A stretch of DNA of 64,000 nt from positions 3,779,620-3,843,619 of the forward strand of contig NW_023503375.1 of assembly GCF_014529535.1 (NCBI RefSeq), in the 5' to 3' direction. The notes beneath the pieces are model-generated. The model was not told where the DNA came from. It did not search any database and saw only the letters and a list, made by a program, of their open reading frames with translations. Within the stretch, counting starts at the first letter, position 1, and each line of letters begins with the position of its first letter. The position numbers and the translations under genes were made by a program. Source of the DNA: Bradysia coprophila (lineage: Eukaryota; Arthropoda; Insecta; Diptera; Sciaridae). Positions 47,080 through 59,118 of the stretch are shown piece after piece.

Positions 47080-49897
47080 TACTGGTGATCGTGTTACGTA
47101 CGGTGTATTTTCTGTTGTAAGACCCATGACTTACATTCAAGAGAATTAGCACGTTCTAATGTCACGGAAGTCATTTTCAGATGAGCCAACTTCATTATTA
47201 CGATCTCGATTATGACGAAAAGCTTTACCTCACTTACAAATTTTAGGGAGTACAATTAACTATCATCAGAAAGTGAAGTGAATTGAGTATTGCACTTGTA
47301 CCTTGTCCGGCTATTGTTGGTTTTTCAGTTTTAGTGAAATTCACGTCAATTTAATTTTGATCACATATTCATAAGAAAATAGAAGTTCGTTCTTGTATAG
47401 TCATTCGTGGAATAAAGACGTTTTATAAGAATCTTGCTCTGTTTCTCCACTCACGCAGTTACTAAATCAGGAAGCCAACAGTTATCGACCACGATAACCA
47501 ATTAACCGGTGAGTTAGGTCCTATTGAGTCTTAAATAATAGCAAACTAAAAGATTTCGCGTAAATCTGTTGCGTCAATACTTAGATCAACAGAAGTTCAT
47601 TCGATAATTACGTTGATGATATATTGTGAAAAGTAGAACTGTAAACCAGATATTAGCTACTTTAGCCCATATTCAACGGACATGCTGTCATACACTACTG
47701 TATGATGAAAATTCGCTATTGGTTTCCTGCCTCTCTCTTGGGCTAACTTGTTTCTCATAGAAATTTTTTTCATCACCAGGTAAGTTCAGATTTTAAGACA
47801 TATTTTTGGCGGCTAGTCCGGTCTTACTCCACAGCAGATTAATATGTCGTAAATAAATATTTCCAATTCGTGTCGTTTACCTATGCTTGCTTCAATTCCA
47901 TTACGTTGACGACTACACACAAGCTATAGCAAGAGCTATAGACAAAAAGCTATGATTTTTGTTTTAAATTGTCAGCAAACAAAAATAGGAAATTCAAATT
48001 TCGACCGGTTAAATTCTCTAGAATTCACATTGTTTAGTTGGTAAATAATACTAATATGATTTCAGGCAAATAACAAGCGACAATAAATCAACTGTGCAAG
48101 CGAATTTGTTTATTTGTGTAAATTATTTTCAGATTTTTTTTTCTCGTTGTGATATGTTGTACGACATATTTATTCTATCAAAATAACATATAATGTACAT
48201 TTATGATAACTTTTCGATATTGTTTTATTACAAATCCAACATTTTATTTCCATTTTATGTTTAAGTTACATGGATATTCAAGTGGAACGAATTCGTTTAC
48301 AATGGAAACGTTAGACTCAAACACCGAAAATTGGCAAAGACACGCTCTTCAAAAACATCATTTCTCATCCAGTCACTGGCACAATGCTCTAAGAACATTA
48401 TATACCAATTTACACACGAACAGGTCTAGCGAATCGTTATTGAAGTGAAATGTCAATTCATCAGTTCTGTGGTGAGCTGTTATAAAGTTTCTAGGGTTGA
48501 TTTGACACCTTCGGATATTTTACTCACACACAAAAAATATGTAGATATCGAAATTCGCTCGCGGCCTCAGTGTTATTTATTCTATCAAGCTATGGATATT
48601 TCGCAGTATTTAAAAAAAAAATATTAAAAACATGTATTGTATCCATAACTAATTAATAATAACAAAAATAGATACAACACAGCTCTTGTTAAATATATAT
48701 ACCCCTGCATTACAACAAAATACATTTATGTCGAAATCCATGACCATGATATATGTCCTGTGATGGACGGGATGGACAAAGTTTTGTTCTCGAAGTCTAT
48801 AGGACTTTTCTTATACTAACGTAAAACCTTACGATCAATAAATAATAATTCTCATCTTTCGGGATCTTATGAGGGATTTTATAAGAAACGCTCTGTCGTG
48901 AGACTATAGGGCACTGCCCAATACGATTTTGCTCGTATGGAACATCTGCCCAATTCGGCTATAGGACTCGGCGCCACTGGTTAAAATAATTCAGAAGAAT
49001 CCAAGGTGCTCTAAGGGAACAATAGATTTGGAGTTATTTTGGTTTAAAGTTTCGTTAAAGGCAGGGTAAATTGAAATGATCGATTATTAAGATCTTTAGC
49101 GAATTGTGATTTGAAAACGAGTATAGTTCTAAATAACAAGCTTTCGGTCGATTTGCATAACATTCACAATGTTTTTTTTTCGGTGTATTGAGCTTGCACG
49201 CGCGCGTTTATGCTTCGAACTCGAGCTTATGCGTATGCATTGGAACTGTTTGCAGATAAAAAAAACCTAACAAATGCACCATATAAACAGTTCGAATGGG
49301 TGGTATGTAAGACTATACTGGCTTTCAAATCTGTATACACTCAGAATCGATCATTTCATTTTGCTTCCACTTTAATAACATCTGTGAAAAATGAAAATAG
49401 TGACGAGACAAGCGGGACTAGTTTCGAGTAATAAAAAAAAAAATCTTTGAGGAATTTAAAGGAAATTTAAAGAAATATTTGGGAAATTTGGAAAATTCGA
49501 GAAATCTTTTTCTGGAAATTTAGAGAATTTTTTAGAAATCGATTTCTCAAAATAGTTCCTGGAGGCAAGTCATGAATTGCTTCAAAAATTGCAGATGATG
49601 GCTGTAGATTAGGGTGGTCCGTATTTTACCTTTGATTTTTTTATTTTTAAGAAGCAGAATGGCTCAAAAGACTGCAGGTACAGGCTCTGACTAATGCGGT
49701 ATTTATGTGGCAAAAAAGTATGTTCAAAAAATGAAGTAAAAGATTAGAAATCACCCTCTTAAAATTATTTAGATTAAATGAAGTAACAGATCTGATAATA
49801 AAACAGGTAATATGTTTGTCAACTGCAAAAGGTTTAACATACGTATATGTAGTCTATGTAAATGTCACAAATATTTTATTTTTAAATATTTGCACGG
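47080..49897. other. Intergenic, no gene recognised
   Basis: About 2.8 kb of AT-rich sequence. Frames at 48203-48627 and 49210-49431 have no domain. A MITE-B-like scrap (GAAGTAACAGATCTGATAAT and GTTTGTCAACTGC) lies at 49778-49845. Confidence 0.4.
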
Positions 49898-50099
49898 CAC
49901 GACAGAGTAAAATAAACCAGGCAGGAGCGGTTAATTTCCGAAACGTCAAATAAGGGACCTAATACACTGGATGTCAGTGAACTCAAATGAACACTGACAT
50001 AAATTGAAAAATTTTGTTCGCAAAAAATATAGGGCAACTAGATTATTCAGGTCCCTAGTCAAATCAGCGCTCCTGCCTGGTTAACTTTACTCTGTCGTG
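49898..50099. repeat. MITE-A copy 5
   Basis: CACGACAGAGTAAAATAAAC to TTTACTCTGTCGTG. CACGG immediately to the left (49893) looks like a partial second terminus. Flanking octamers are weakly alike. Confidence 0.85.
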
Positions 50100-50619
50100 A
50101 TATTCGGCAAGTTGTTGTGATATCAAAAGATTTGTCATCGCAAATGGTTTGACTAACTTATTAAAGTAATATCGTGCACAGTTTACATTCATTTCTTAGC
50201 GAGAATTTCAAATTATTTTTTCAATGACTTCGCAGGACGAAAATAATGAAGGCATTTTAATCATTGTTGTACCCAACATTGAATCAAAAGCATTGTTAAA
50301 ACTGAAGTTGATTTGTGCTAATCTTTATTATGAAAACAAAACATTTGTACCCACTCAACCTCTCTGTACCATTGCATAAAAAACAATGTAAAAACAATTC
50401 CAGGCTAAGTTTCTGCAAATATTGTTTGGAAAATCTCTTTGTAAGTTTGAAAACTAGATTATTTGTCCAGTTGGTATTCAAATCCTTATGCAAGTGGTAT
50501 ACGATTATGGTTTATGTTTATGTTGAGTGATGTGCCCGGTCTTTCAAGCACAAGAACTACATAGACGTGTATCTGTAACTCGGTTTCTCTATAGATATGT
50601 CTTGCTGTATAGTACGTAC

Positions 50620-51544
50620 GAGGGGTGAACCACTCTTTTTTTTGCGAAGGATTATTTGGTGATTATTTGGATTATTTGGTTATAATCACCAAATAATCAC
50701 CACATAATATTTCAAAATTTACATAACAAGTGATAAAAAGTCTAAAAGTCCTGTTTTCATGTAAAGTTTGTTCGTAAGAGGCGAAGCTCAGGTCAATAAT
50801 GACACGAAACTTGATTTTTCAATTTTTTGAGGTATTTTACACGCTTTAAGCTCCAAATAACTTCTTTGGTTACCCTAGTGGTGTAATACGTTAATTTGGA
50901 CTTTGAGGAAAAACTCGGACCAAAAAGAATATATATTACAGTGTAATATTATTACACACTTGTCACAAGAAGTCGAGGCTTGCCGAGACTGATAGTGACA
51001 AGTGTGTACTCTATTTTATCACATAAGCGAAAACGAGACAACAACATAGAACTGAAGTATAATTTTTGAATTATTCTTCTAGTTAAGTAATTTTGACATC
51101 CGAACATCGCGCGTATGTGATAATAGTACTTTATTTCATATGGAGTAGGATCCTCGAGCGACAGTGAGAATCCTACTACATATGAAATACAATGCTTTAT
51201 TGCATGAGCGAAAACGAGACAACAACATATGACTGTTTTGACAGCAACCTATTAATGTATGAATTAGCGCTCAAGATAAGTAATTTTTCGGGGAATGCAA
51301 TAAAATATATTTCGTGATTATTCGAGGATTATTTGGTGATTATTTGAGATTTTTTTTGAGGACGTTTGAGTCACTCTTTTGAGGCTACTGCACGCTTTAA
51401 AATATGTCATTATTCATTAGTTCGTCATATTATGGAAGTGGCCTCGAAACTGGACATTTTGGATGGTATTTGTTAAATGACAAGTTGATTATTTGGTGGT
51501 TATTTGGTATTATTTGGTGATTATTTCAAAGTGGTTCACCCCTC
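50620..51544. mobile_element. 925-bp composite element with GAGGGGTGAACCACT ends
   Basis: GAGGGGTGAACCACT (50620) and its complement (ending 51544) delimit the unit. Subterminal TTATTTGGTGATTATTTGG words occur at both ends: 50650-50705, including a small hairpin, and 51315-51535. GTACGTAC and GCGTACGT flank it. The middle is the second copy of the modular hairpin element. No protein frame. Confidence 0.7.
50954..51290. repeat. Modular hairpin element, copy 2
   Basis: Hairpin 50954-51007 is nearly identical to 15172-15226. The linker 51008-51131 is nearly identical to 15227-15348 (GCGAAAACGAGACAACAACA, AAGTAATTTTGACATCCGAA, GTGATAATAGTAC). A different hairpin follows at 51133-51188: arms ATTTCATATGGAGTAGGATC and an imperfect complement, head CTCGAGCGACAGTGAG. 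A second, diverged linker comes next, starting GCTTTATTGCATGAGCGAAA and ending AGATAAGTAATTTTT. Confidence 0.75.
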
Positions 51545-52464
51545 GCGTACGTATGTTTTTGCAGGAAATGAGAGCATACTAAAACACAATGACGTTTGAT
51601 TTGTTTTGTATAAATCCTCCTGCATATTTGGTCAGATAGGTATAAGAAGTGTATGTACGTAACATGAAGAACAACATAATTGTGAATATTGTTGGGCAAT
51701 TCAATAAAAGCTCTCGTTGTATCGACTTTATAAACAACAAGATAAATTGAAATTATTATAAATTTGGTAAGTCATGGTGATGGCGAATGATTACATCAGT
51801 ACTGTGAGGCTTTATTCAAATGTTTGCCTGACTTATATACTATAGAACTTGTATATAACCGTCCAATTCCTCGAAATAGTTTTGTAAATAGGGGTAAATT
51901 AGATGATTAGAGAACGATGGAGAAATGAATTGGTGAGGAAATTATTCTATTGAAACAGTAATCCAGCAATTTGGTGGTCTTTGGTGGTTTAATGAGTAGT
52001 GCAATCGAAAATGGGAACTGGAAACATTCAATTGAAAGAAAAAAAATTAGCGATCCAGAACATGCGAGATGCTTTACAACGAGTTTTCGGTCTCACGGCA
52101 ATCTTTGCGTCAATTGTGCCGAAAATACCTGCTTCCTTTTTCCGTGAATTAAGTAAAGTATGTTTCTGTCTAATTCCTTCACTTCACAGATTGTGCAAAA
52201 TGTTTTGATAGTCGAAATCGGAAATGTTTGGAACGGTGTCACGATTACGTCTCTTCTTTAAAGTAATTCGATCAATACAGAATCTTTTACTTCATAAGTT
52301 TAAGCATTCATTTTTGCATATAAAAGACCACAACTCAGTGCTCATGACTTATTATTATCATCGTTGTCGAAAACAGATGACTAAAGACTTTACACTCTTT
52401 TGTAGGTAATTCAGTAGAATCTTGAAACATTCGGGTTTGCTTGTTTAACTGCATTTTACATTAT
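51545..52464. other. Intergenic, no gene recognised
   Basis: The plus frame 51999-52208 (MGTGNIQLKEKKLAIQNMRD onward) ends near a GTATGT that could be a donor, so it might be an isolated exon, but nothing ties it to a family. Confidence 0.3.
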
Positions 52465-53340
52465 TTATAATTGTTTTATTTCTGCCAAGTTCTTGAGGGG
52501 TTGAATTGTACCAAGAATCCATGCAACATTTCCGTGCTGAATTGAGATTGCTAATCGCTGGAACATGAAACTCGTCGCTCTTTTCTCCCAAATATGAGAG
52601 AAAAACTTTGAGCTACTGTCGGTCTCTACGTAGTTGGTTTTCAAAAATAATTTTTTGGTAATTAGTAGAGGAAACGTTGCTCTACTGCTAGAACTATTTA
52701 TTAGTTTCATCCCTCAAGCATCCACGCCTCTATGACTGTTTGAAAATCACGTTTTTTCAATTTTAGCTTGTCTCTGCCGGCTTCACTTGCACTTAGGGTA
52801 CCAAATTTTTGTACAATTGTTATTAGAATTTCAGGCACTATCGATTGACACCACAACCAGTTTTCCACAACTATCTCTGTAGACAGGATGGGCTATGCAC
52901 CAATGTCACCGACGGTACGGATGAAAATCAAAAAAATTAAAATTTTGTGGAACCTTGTTCAGGGCTCCGAGCTGACTAATAATATCCAAAAATATCAAAA
53001 GTGCATCGAAAAGCTAAGTTAAAATGCATTCAACCGCACCGTGCATCTTTTGAGGCTCAATTTATATAAGATAATGCAAAAGTATCAGCACAAGTATAGT
53101 CCCATAACAGTGATTTTCCTTTAGTTCAAGGTGTAATACCGAGGCCATCAGGCTTCCGAGGTGAGGCTTCCCGTCGGGTCTGGAACGTCCTGGTGATTCG
53201 AGTAAACAAGGAAGTTCTGCTGATTTCAATCGTCGTTGCATTAAGTTGTTGAAGTCTCGATGTCGTGGTAATGTTGTTGAAGCTCTGGAGAAAGATAAAC
53301 CATGTTTATCGTATTTGTCTACTTTTGTCATTAATTCAAG
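52465..53340 (-). mobile_element. Decayed non-LTR retrotransposon, C-terminal part of the ORF
   Basis: Minus strand. 53331-53062 reads RHRDFNNLMQRRL, LPCLLESPGRSRPDGKP, resembling the H-x-x-x-N-x-x-x-x-R-A and LEP-x-GL-x-R-x-DGKRPDG region after the reverse transcriptase of many insect and other non-LTR elements. 52710-52465 reads KRATSFMFQRLAISIQHGN then ILGTI, resembling the terminal Y-L-x-QRIS-x-AIQRGN-x-x-x-ILGT motif. The order and spacing fit one element. Stops and frameshifts between show it is dead. Confidence 0.65.
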
Positions 53341-54541
53341 AGATTTGCGTAATTGAACGTAAAACTTTGGATATTCACAGTCAGAAGACGGAATTGTATT
53401 TCTGCTATTTGATGTGATATCAAATGAAATCGAAATGTTTACACGGCAATCGAGTATAAAATCTGTATCTCAAATATGAATCCATTCGTGAATTGACAAG
53501 GCTTAAATTGACTAAAATAATAGAAATTCATCAAAGCGGTTAATCCCTCTTAGCAACTCAATTTCTGCTAAAATAACCTGCCGCACCAAAATATAGACGT
53601 CATACAGCTAATTTATTCACGTAATTGTTTTTCATATTGTACTCGCTACACATTATTATTGTATGCTATATACGCTCCCCATCAACGGAATTATTAAAAG
53701 ACAAAACCGAAAGTAAAAACAAATTTCTCACTTCACCACCTAATAAGCAGCATTTGTATCAATTTGCTTTAATACCTTCTTTCATCGTAAAGATAAATAT
53801 TATTTTCTGACGGGGAACGTTCGTCTGTTTCGCTCTCTCTCTATGTCTATAGGTGCTGGTAGGTATAGGTGTACCGCCATTTCCATAATCCTAACATTGA
53901 AATTATTAGAATAAATCTGTGACGATAAGTATTTATTATAAAACTTCTTCAACAGGAGCTCATCTCATAATGACACATAAATGTATGCAAATATTTAAAA
54001 TGGTTAAATTAGGAAAATTCCCATGTTGTACAGAATTATGTTTGAATATGTCTTATGCATACACGTAGAACATATATAATACACCGCTCCGGAATGGATG
54101 TGTATAAAACTTCTTCATTCTCTGTCAAGTAAACATATTTCAAGCGAGATGTTGGTAGTATCGTTTGAGTTGATTTTCTTTTTTGTCATTGCATTGTGAG
54201 GTCTTTATTTACTTACCGAAGTGAATGTGTGATGGGGGTGTCTTCTGTTCACCCCTATAATGTAAACATTTTTATGGGAAGATTTGCTTGTTATGTGTCA
54301 CCGTTAAGCAGTTGCTATTTCATGAGAATGCAGATTTGATGTGTTTCAATAAAAACGTAATGGAAAAAGCTTTCCAGAATTGTTGCAGTCTTAAAAGTTA
54401 GAGTTTCGTGCTATCTTGCAAAGTTTTTAATTTAATCAATGGGGTCGCTTGCAAAGTTTGGGGATCATTGAAAACGTGGAAGGTGGGGCATGATCTGAGT
54501 GTCGGGGATATTTGTTATTATAATTCTTAGGAGACATTTAC
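53341..54541. other. Intergenic, nothing recognised
   Basis: AT-rich; one chance frame at 53625-53810. Confidence 0.4.
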
Positions 54542-56248
54542 CGCCAAAACTTTAACCAATTTTGGTGAAAATAAATACAATGGTTCGACGATCCAGGCAA
54601 GCTATAGCTCGTTTGAATCGTCTTTCAATTCTACGAAATAGGGATCTTTTACTTTTTCGGTTAGTTTCCCATTTCACAGGGAATTGCGGGAAATGGTGAA
54701 ATTTGAAAATTTACTAAAAACAATCGAGCAAGAATCATTTCCACGGTGATTTATTTGTTTTGAAATTGTATCGAAAGTTGTAAAAAGTTCATTAAAAATA
54801 TGAAAACTTTAATTTTTCTAAAATCATCTACCGATTTTAAGATTTTACTCTTTTCAGTTTAGCTCCAGAATTTTATGTAAAAAATCCAATGTTCACTTAT
54901 TGAACGAATGAAACGTGAAATACTTACACTGAAGAGTATAACAATTTTCAAAAAAATACTCAACTCATTTATTATTTTTGATTAAACTCTAAACTTCTTA
55001 GAAAAATATTTTAAACAACAGCTCTTATGAGTTTAGAATTAATATGGTTGAAAATTCACACTTTCAGTGCTACTTGTATAAAATTCAAAAACATTTCCTG
55101 CGAAATTCGTTCTCCGTTGAATTTGAAAGAAAAATTGGAATCAGTTGATATTGACCAAATGGCTTTTTGTCAGTTTCACGATTTCTGTAAATAAGATCGC
55201 TAAAAATCGTTCATAAATTTACGACATCAATTCAACATCAAAAGATTGAACAGATTCATGCACATTCGTTCCAAATTTGAAAAGCGAATTTGCTCACATT
55301 TTATGTCATCAAATTTGAGCAAATTCGTTTCGCATCATTTGAAACGAATGTGCTCACATTCGCTCAAAAAATGTGGCGCGAATGTGGCCACATTTATTTT
55401 GAATTATTTTTGAAAATGCAAATTCACCAATAATATTGAATAATTCATGAAAATGATTTGCGAATCCGTAAAGTACAGGTCAATATCATTCTAGATGTGC
55501 GCCAAAAAAATCATGGGCGCATCTCTGCTTTACTATAAACCTATATTCGTAGCAAGCAATTGAGTTTCTGTTCATTTTGTGAAGTCAAAGAAATGAGGTT
55601 TTTCACCTACTACGAAGTAGGAGGAAAGCAAAATTTTCAAGACCAACGATCGCTCGGTTTACGACAATTTCGAACTGAACATGTAATTTTGATTTAGTTT
55701 AATTTCATTTCCATCGCTCCAGCCTGTTTGAAGACCAAAAACAAGTTGAAAACACTGAAAAATATGGGTCTCCTGGAGCGACAGTTTACTTCGACTAACT
55801 TTATGGCTTGCAACAGAATTTATCTGAGGTTTATTATACGTGAAACGAAAGAGGGTAAGTCCAGCTACAAAACCCTATAGTCAGTTCCGTGATAAATTCT
55901 GTTGCAAGCCAGTAGGACTGTCCAAACATTGACCATATTTTGAGTCATAAGTCCAGAACGGGTGGCGGCCCATACCGATGATTATACTCTTTATGAAGGT
56001 CTGTCAAAGGCCTATATTCCTACAAATTTTCAACTTTTAGAAACATGTATATCTTGAGCTATCACAAAAAAAAACTGTTTTCACCACCCCTTGACATGCT
56101 ATCACTTTTCACGTGTTCACCAAGAAAATGGGAAACTAACCGAAAAAGTAAAAGATCCCTATTTCTTTGAATTGAAAGACGATTCAAACGAGCTATAGCT
56201 TGCCTGGATCGCCGAACCATTGTTTTCAAATTGGTTCAAGTTTTGGCG
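54542..56248. mobile_element. 1.7-kb TIR element without recognised transposase
   Basis: CGCCAAAACTT at 54542 and its complement ending 56248. The arms of about 130 bp continue through ATTGTATTT-like, GGCGATCCAGGCAAGCTATA (complement), CTCGTTTGAATCGTCTTTCA and AGGGATCTTTTACTTTTTCG. The interior is AT-rich. A hairpin at about 55796-55905 pairs TGGCTTGCAACAGAATTTATC with GATAAATTCTGTTGCAAGCCA. No long frame remains, so it is a non-autonomous or deleted DNA transposon. Confidence 0.7.
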
Positions 56249-56264
56249 ATATTACTATTAATAA

Positions 56265-56398
56265 GGGGTCGTTCACAAATGACGTCACGTTTCTTCAATG
56301 CTGTCAACTGATTAAAATTACTAATAGCTCGACAAGTATGTACTCTTTTGAGTCAATAGTGTGGCCTACAAACGTAACGTCATTTGTGTAAGACCCCT
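56265..56398. repeat. MITE-F copy
   Basis: GGGGTCGTTCACAAATGACGT (with one indel) is complemented at 56380-56398. It lies 16 bp from the end of the 1.7-kb element. Confidence 0.7.
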
Positions 56399-58530
56399 GA
56401 ATTACATTCAGCCTCAGAAGAAGTTCGTATAATGTAGTCTGTTAGGATCCATACAGTACTCTACTGTACTAAGTTCTCAGGTTGTATCATTGCCAATTTC
56501 TGCGCTTTCCTGGAGAAGCCTGAATCATCTGTTTTGTGATTGGCACAATATTTACCTTGGCCAAATCTACATTTTAGTTCTAAGCGGACAGATAGAAAGC
56601 AGTTTTCGCGTTTTTGTTTTGTGGTAATATACGACATCGCTAAGAGGTAGGAACGTGGTAGCACAAGTGATGAAAGGGCCAAGATTCTGTATAATTTTTA
56701 AATCATCCCCTATTGCTTCGTGGGAGACCTTGCGTAGCCGGCTGGTTTATTCTAATTTCATTGTCATTGCAAAATACCCGTGGGCCTCATATACAGCGAA
56801 ATTCATCGTCTTTGAGACAGACAATGAAACAATCACACTTTGTTTGGATTCACTCGTTGAAACCGTTTTCCAACGAACAAACAACATTTCATGATGCCAC
56901 TCTCTGCACACACACACACATAAGTACAAGTACAACGTTCATCTTTATCCCTTGTCGCTTTATCTCGAATTCCATCGTGAAATGTCTATTTCGCTAAAAA
57001 GGGTCATCAGTATCAAAAAATTTGCCAGCAAAATTATATTCATAAACCATAAGCGTACTTTTGTTTCAACCATTCCCGCACCGTATTTGCTCTCTGGTAT
57101 TGTATAGTTGGCGCCAAACCATCGGTACAATTTATTTAATTTTATTTATTTAATATTTCTCGTTTTATTCCGAAAAGTTTTTACTTTTCGGTACAAAAGT
57201 CATACGGCAAAATGTGTACGCAATGTGGAGTCCAATTTTAATGGAATTGTTACGTGAACTTCTTTTTGTTTAAATTTAATTATCGGATATGTTTGTTGAG
57301 CGATTTCTTTGGGGAAACAAGAAAAAGTATAAAAAAAAAGTTCAGTAAAATCTTAGAACTTAACTTGTTTGCGAAAAGTTTATGAATTTTCATTTGCACG
57401 CTGCTGGTGAGAAGAGGAACTTATTTTCAATGTGTTTACCGCCGAAATATATATTCAATTACCATTACCAAAGCATAATATCGTAGAATGTAAAACGGTA
57501 TGAACTTAGACCGTTAAAAAACCGAATTTCTTGAGAATAATTTTATGCTTTTTCTAGACATTGACGATATGTTAAATTTACTTAAATTTCTGGTATACGT
57601 AGGTACAAGGTTGCAATATCTTTGCACACATCATTAGAGAATGTTTAACATTGTACCCTCTGCCTTTACACAACATTAACCAACTGCTGCAAATGAAGCA
57701 CTGGAAAATTCTGATGTAGAAAATTCGGATGTAGTTAAGAGGTCATTCAAAAAGTTCACGCTCAACAAAGCTATTATTACATTACTCCGCATAATAGTAT
57801 ATTATGTTACTTCGGTTCGCTACATCCTTGAACGTTTTCACCACCTGTGTCAAAGACAAACCTTTTTGCTCCGAGTGACATATACCATTTTTCACTCAGA
57901 CTGACCTAAAACTCACATTCCAATCAAAACATAACAATAAACAGTGCGGTATATCACTTATATTTACTAGAGCAATCGAAGCAATGTGGTTTAACATCGA
58001 ATTTCGTTTTATTCATAACAATTGTATGAATATGAAATCCTTTGCAATACGCAAAAGTGACGTCAGTGAGAAGGAAACGAGATGTCACTGGAACGAAAAG
58101 TATAAGAAAAGGTGAGAGAAAAAGTTGTTGTATTGGTGGATATCTGGTGAGAGAATGTGACTTTTTTGGTCCGTCTGAATGAAATAGTATATTATGTTAC
58201 TAGGAACAAAAAGGTGTGTTTTTGACCCAGGTGGAGCGGAGCGGAACGCAGTCCGAAGTCGCACTTTTCGGATCCTATGTATGAAAAATATTTTACAAGC
58301 TTCTGCACAGAAAAACGTTCATTTCATCAATGGAAGCATGTACCCTCTGCATGTACATAACTCGGACGAAAAATGAAAAGTCACTTTTTCGTGTAGTTAT
58401 TGACCTCGAATTTTGTCAAACATTGTCTAAAAATGGTCTGACTAGTGCAAAAAAGAACACATTCGGTAGGTAGACAGGGTAGGCAAGCGAAGGCAAATTG
58501 GTAATAATATTAACAAAAACAGCTCCTCCA
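56399..58530. other. Intergenic, nothing recognised
   Basis: A CACACACACACA run near 56908. TAGTATATTATGTTACT occurs at 57788 and 58185, perhaps the ends or direct repeats of another element. Frames at 56461-56997 overlap on both strands and lack domains. Confidence 0.4.
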
Positions 58531-58698
58531 TATAGGTTTGTTCCATCGTACGGTAAAAGCAATTTTGTCAAGTCGAAAACTAGCATCCTCAGAGCTATAA
58601 CCTCAACGCTTTTGCGAACATTTCGTCAACAATAATTTTTTGGTTATGTCTCTATGGATGTCGTTTTGACAGCTGAAATAGCCTTGGAACATACATAA
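58531..58698. repeat. MITE-E copy 2
   Basis: TATAGGTTTGTTCCA at the left and TGGAACATACATA at the right. ATAACCTCAA and TTTTGTCAAG inside also resemble 8588-8733. Confidence 0.6.
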
Positions 58699-58961
58699 CG
58701 GCGAATTTTGTCTTGTAAAGACCTACCGAACAATTATAATTTTAAGAAATTTAATTGAAATTAACATAGAAGTATTTGTAACTGTTAAAGGAAAGGTCAA
58801 ACCAAATAATTTGGTATAGGTAAAGTACTCATCTCATGACACACAGAGGCGTTATAGTTATGGAAAGAAATGTTTTATCATTGTATAAGGTGAGCTAAAA
58901 CAACGGGCTATGACCTTCATTTTGCTCGCGATTCTGGTAATGATTTATAAATTGGTAAAAA

Positions 58962-59118
58962 CACGACAGAGTAAAGTAAACCAGGCAGGAGCAGAGGACG
59001 TATTCGTTTCATGCATTTGTATTAGTAAGCGTTTTGCACCAAAATCAAATGCCGACTTATGCATTTAGGTCCCTCGTCAAATCGACTGCTCTTGAATGGT
59101 TAACTTTACATCACCGTG
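58962..59118. repeat. MITE-A copy 6, shortened
   Basis: CACGACAGAGTAAAGTAAAC to TAACTTTACATCACCGTG. The interior is deleted relative to the other copies. Flanks GGTAAAAA and GTAGAAAT are partly alike. The 98-codon plus frame at 59034-59330 starts inside it and is not a gene. Confidence 0.8.

Noticed and set aside
51999-52208. 69-codon frame that might be the first exon of a receptor-like gene
   Set aside because: A GTATGT after LSK could be a donor, but no continuing exon or family signature was found.
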